Assembly (NCBI GenBank): GCA_023422565.1 | Contig: JAFAGR010000062.1 | Location: 1-64,000 of the forward strand | From: Bacteroidota bacterium | GTDB lineage: Bacteria > Bacteroidota > Bacteroidia > Chitinophagales > Chitinophagaceae | DNA: 64,000 bases | Direction of reading: 5' to 3' | Shown: positions 61,797 to 64,000 of the stretch, piece by piece | How the letters are laid out: every line of letters begins with the position of its first letter | Position numbering within the stretch: the first letter of the stretch is position 1 | Notes under the pieces: model-generated | Told to the model about the DNA's origin: nothing | Databases searched by the model: none | The model's input: the letters and a program-made list of their open reading frames with translations, nothing else | Program-made: the position numbers and the translations under genes

Positions 61797-61815
61797 TACT
61801 TTGGACTGCAAAGTA
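61797..61815. promoter_or_regulatory. Operator TACTTTG-N5-CAAAGTA before the membrane protein/regulator operon
   Basis: The same 7-bp inverted repeat as before creD, spacer GACTG. It lies 6 nt before the ATG at 61790. On the minus strand the arm TACTTTG is close to the -7 consensus, so a bound regulator would cover the promoter. Confidence 0.7.
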
Positions 61816-61898
61816 ACTTAGAAATTTATAAACCGGAAATAAAAGTGATGTTATTTTAAATGATTCTACAACCGGCGATATCAGGGGAGGAACGGCTG

Positions 61899-63074
61899 TT
61901 ATCTTAATACCTGCAGAATTTTACCGCATGCGGCGTTGATATCCTTATCCGAAATATTCAGTGGTGGTGCAATCCTCAGCGCTTCCGGCGCGAAAAGAAA
62001 CCAATCCGTAAAAACTCCTTCTTGAAGCAGCGCATCAATTACCGCTTTGTTGGTTTCAAAACTGTCAAACCAAACTGCCATCATCAGTCCCCGGCTGGTA
62101 ACCTTCTTTATCTTTTCATGGACCAACAACTTTAAAAACAACTCCTCCTTTGCAAAAACTCCATCAACCATTTTCTCATTCTGTAATGCACGGAAAGCAG
62201 CGAGGCCTGCGGCGCAGCTTACGGGATGCCCGCCAAATGTGTTTATGTGGCCGAGTACAGGCCAATGAGTCAGGCTGCTCATAATTTTTGGTGAGGAGAT
62301 GAATGCGCCCAAAGGCATTCCGCCGCCAAGCGCCTTACCGAGAAGCAGTATATCCGGAACCACGCCAAACTGTTCAAAGGCCCATAAGGTTCCGTTTCTT
62401 CCAAAACCACACTGAATTTCATCCAGCACCAGTAATGCTCCTTGCTGCGAACATCGTTCACGCAAAGCGTTTAACCATTGCCGTGAGGGCGGGTTCACAC
62501 CCGCTTCAGCCTGTATCGTCTCGGCTATCACACAGGCTGTGTTTGTGTTGATATGATACAGATCGTCTTCATTATTATACTCCAGTTGCCTGATACCGGG
62601 AAGCAAGGGACGGAAAGCCTGCTTCCAGTACTCATCGCCCATGATGCTCAGAGAACCTTGCGTACTGCCGTGATAAGATTTTTTAAAAGAAATGATCTCC
62701 GTCCGTCCGGTAAAACGTTTGGCAAGTTTCATAGCGCCTTCGGTGGCTTCACTTCCGCTGGCGGTAAAAAAAACGGAAGAAAGATTGCCGGGAAGTTTAT
62801 CTGCCAAAGCCCGGGCATAATCTACCTGCGGATTTTCCACCAGCTCCCCGTAAACCATTATATGGAGGTATTTATCAGCCTGCTCCTTAATTGCTTGCAC
62901 TACCGAAGGATGACGGTGACCAATATGACAAACACTTATTCCCGCAATGAGATCAATATATTCTTTCCCATCGGCATCCCACATTCTGCTGCCTTCGGCC
63001 CTTACCATATTTATTGCGAGGGGAGCCTGAGAGGTTTGGCCTACATGCTGCAGAAAGAGTTGTCTTTGCGTCAT
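61899..63074 (-). CDS. Class III aminotransferase (acetylornithine/ornithine type)
   Basis: A 391-residue fold-type I PLP enzyme of class III. Motifs are EYIDLIAGISVCHIGHRHP, FFTASGSEATEGAMKLAK, SYHGSTQGS, the ETIQAEAGVN stretch, VLDEIQCGFGRNGTLWA and the PLP lysine in LLGKALGGGMPLGAF, then HINTFGGHPVSCAAG. Whether it uses ornithine, acetylornithine or 4-aminobutyrate cannot be read. The ATG at 63074 is chosen, because a longer frame would run back through the gamma-carbonic-anhydrase gene on the other strand. The two genes diverge over only 34 bp. Confidence 0.88.
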   Translation of the reverse strand: MTQRQLFLQHVGQTSQAPLAINMVRAEGSRMWDADGKEYIDLIAGISVCHIGHRHPSVVQAIKEQADKYLHIMVYGELVENPQVDYARALADKLPGNLSSVFFTASGSEATEGAMKLAKRFTGRTEIISFKKSYHGSTQGSLSIMGDEYWKQAFRPLLPGIRQLEYNNEDDLYHINTNTACVIAETIQAEAGVNPPSRQWLNALRERCSQQGALLVLDEIQCGFGRNGTLWAFEQFGVVPDILLLGKALGGGMPLGAFISSPKIMSSLTHWPVLGHINTFGGHPVSCAAGLAAFRALQNEKMVDGVFAKEELFLKLLVHEKIKKVTSRGLMMAVWFDSFETNKAVIDALLQEGVFTDWFLFAPEALRIAPPLNISDKDINAACGKILQVLR

Positions 63075-63108
63075 ACCGAAAAAATTATCTTCACATAAAA
63101 TTACTACT

Positions 63109-63627
63109 ATGGCCTTTATTCTGCCCGTGAAAGGAGTTATTCCCGTTTTTGGCAATTCTTGTTTTATTGCTCCTAATGCCACAGTAGCCGGCGATGTGGT
63201 AATGGGCGATGAATGCAGTGTTTGGTTCAACGCCGTTATTCGGGGAGATGTGAACAGTATTCGCTTCGGCAACCGGGTTAATATACAAGATGGCGCTGTT
63301 GTGCACTGCACCTTTGAAAAAACCAGGACAATTCTTGGAAATAATGTTAGCGTCGGGCACAATGCAATTGTACATGGGTGCGTTATAGAAGATAATGTGC
63401 TGATAGGCATGGGCGCAATAGTGATGGACAACTGCCACATCGGGAGCAATAGCATTATAGCGGCCGGAGCTGTAGTTCTTGAGAACACAAAGGTTGAGGC
63501 GGGATCGGTTTATGCCGGAGTTCCTGCAAAAAAAGTGAAAGAAACGGGTGAACAACATATACAGGGTGAAATTGCCAGGATCGCCAACAATTACGTGACA
63601 TACAGCTCCTGGTTTAAAGATTTGTGA
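63109..63627 (+). CDS. Gamma-carbonic anhydrase family protein
   Basis: A 172-residue left-handed beta-helix protein of hexapeptide repeats with a C-terminal helix. The metal His positions are visible in GAVVHCTFE and SVGHNAIVHGC, and the CA-type segment WFNAVIRGD is present. Such proteins hydrate CO2 or serve as YrdA-type acyl or metal-binding scaffolds. Activity is not certain. It is divergent to the class III aminotransferase over 34 bp. Confidence 0.87.
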   Translation: MAFILPVKGVIPVFGNSCFIAPNATVAGDVVMGDECSVWFNAVIRGDVNSIRFGNRVNIQDGAVVHCTFEKTRTILGNNVSVGHNAIVHGCVIEDNVLIGMGAIVMDNCHIGSNSIIAAGAVVLENTKVEAGSVYAGVPAKKVKETGEQHIQGEIARIANNYVTYSSWFKDL

Positions 63628-63676
63628 AAAGGAGATTTTAGTGCAGGCTGCCCGATAAAAAATGTATTTTTAAAGA

Positions 63677-63871
63677 ATGAAAAAAATTGTACTCGCCGCT
63701 TTCGCCATTTCACTTTTGGGAAGTTGTTCTTCCGGAATGTTTGCCAAAAAAGAAAAACTTGGCTGTAAAACGAATGGCAGAAATGTAGGCGCAGAAAAAT
63801 TATTGTCTGGCGACCCTAAAGCCATGAAGGCAAGCAGAAAAGCAAAATTTAAAGGAGCAAAAAGTTTTTAA
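63677..63871 (+). CDS. Small lipoprotein, 64 residues
   Basis: A tiny predicted lipoprotein with lipobox LLGSCSS (Cys about 17) and a Lys-rich tail that includes GCKTNGRNVGAEKLLSG. I recall similar small lipoproteins of about this size in Bacteroidota with no known function. It starts 49 bp after the gamma-carbonic-anhydrase stop. Confidence 0.7.
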   Translation: MKKIVLAAFAISLLGSCSSGMFAKKEKLGCKTNGRNVGAEKLLSGDPKAMKASRKAKFKGAKSF

Positions 63872-63917
63872 TACTTACACTATAGATCAGCCAATTATCC
63901 ATTAAAACCACTTACCT

Positions 63918-64000
63918 ATGTGCTATCACTTGCAAACCACCAACGGTGGTACGGAGGCTGTTATTGACGACAATTGCGGCATCACAAAATTTTACGCCAT
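63918..64000 (+). CDS. N-terminus of a possible SOS-response-associated peptidase (SRAP/YedK), partial
   Basis: The first 27 codons of a gene cut by the window end, beginning with Met-Cys-Tyr-His. SRAP (HMCES/YedK) proteins start Met-Cys and use Cys2 to link to abasic sites in single-stranded DNA, and MCYH is a start I recall in Bacteroidota members. The rest of the visible part is uninformative, so this is a weak call. Confidence 0.4.
   Translation, partial: MCYHLQTTNGGTEAVIDDNCGITKFYA

Noticed and set aside
63075..63488. N-terminal extension of the class III aminotransferase reading frame
   Set aside because: The frame stays open for 138 more codons but lies antisense to the gamma-carbonic-anhydrase gene, and the extension shows no domain. 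The family start is at 63074.
1..64000. CRISPR array, rRNA operon or prophage
   Set aside because: No regularly spaced identical repeats, no rRNA signature and no phage structural genes were seen. The only RNA gene is tRNA-Ser.

Overview
This window is a chromosome segment from a Bacteroidota bacterium, most likely of the Chitinophagia (Chitinophagaceae-like). The evidence is type IX secretion and gliding genes (porV, a porP/sprF homologue, gldJ, gldF, gldG), proteins with C-terminal T9SS sorting domains, a MurF-alanine racemase fusion, BshA (bacillithiol synthesis), a DUF4292 lipoprotein beside an EnvC-like protein, and many -7 promoter boxes of the Bacteroidota type TAnnTTTG. It is mostly core genome. 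Genes are tightly packed on both strands. The only mobile-element trace is one shortened IS1595-like transposase gene near 51.6-52.4 kb.

Layout. 1-7 kb: the start of a 2-oxoacid dehydrogenase E1 gene that leaves the window, two DUF1573 proteins, a trypsin-like protease, a class I aminotransferase with a YgjV-like membrane protein, and a DPP IV peptidase. 7-15 kb: hslR-trmD, a methyltransferase, adenine deaminase, a lipoprotein, upp, a PorP/SprF protein, 3-methyladenine DNA glycosylase, an EI24 membrane protein and an RsmI-like methylase, followed by a repeat element. 15-25 kb: bshA, an envelope/nucleotide operon on the minus strand (ispF-dut-DUF4292-EnvC-like), then porV diverging from gldJ-murF, tRNA-Ser(GGA) and a WalJ-like MBL protein. 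25-35 kb: tatD, a polysaccharide deacetylase, gltX, a B12-binding protein with an enoyl-CoA hydratase, an NlpC/P60 lipoprotein, fumC and a T9SS-secreted sugar dehydrogenase. 35-47 kb: two tandem paralogous T9SS cargo proteins, then a minus-strand run gldF-gldG-TerC-murF/alr-lspA. 47-64 kb: a DUF4838 protein, lipoproteins, the transposase relic, cysteine desulfurase with an A-type Fe-S carrier, methylmalonyl-CoA epimerase, a glyoxalase II-like enzyme, a 1137-residue propeller-barrel outer-membrane protein, a CreD locus with its own winged-helix regulator, a class III aminotransferase and a gamma-carbonic anhydrase.

How the genes work together. Much of the window serves the cell envelope: lipoprotein maturation (lspA), peptidoglycan precursor synthesis (murF, murF-alr), wall remodelling (EnvC-like, NlpC/P60), and T9SS secretion and gliding, with three T9SS cargo genes nearby. 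Two gliding/secretion blocks each sit next to a murF copy. The best candidate for an undescribed regulatory unit is at 58.97-61.82 kb. There the sequence TACTTTG-N5-CAAAGTA occurs twice, 6-8 nt before the start codon of creD and of the membrane-protein/winged-helix-regulator operon. creD itself is preceded in frame by an extra four-helix membrane domain.

Functions were assigned by reading motifs and from memory of the families. No database search was run.
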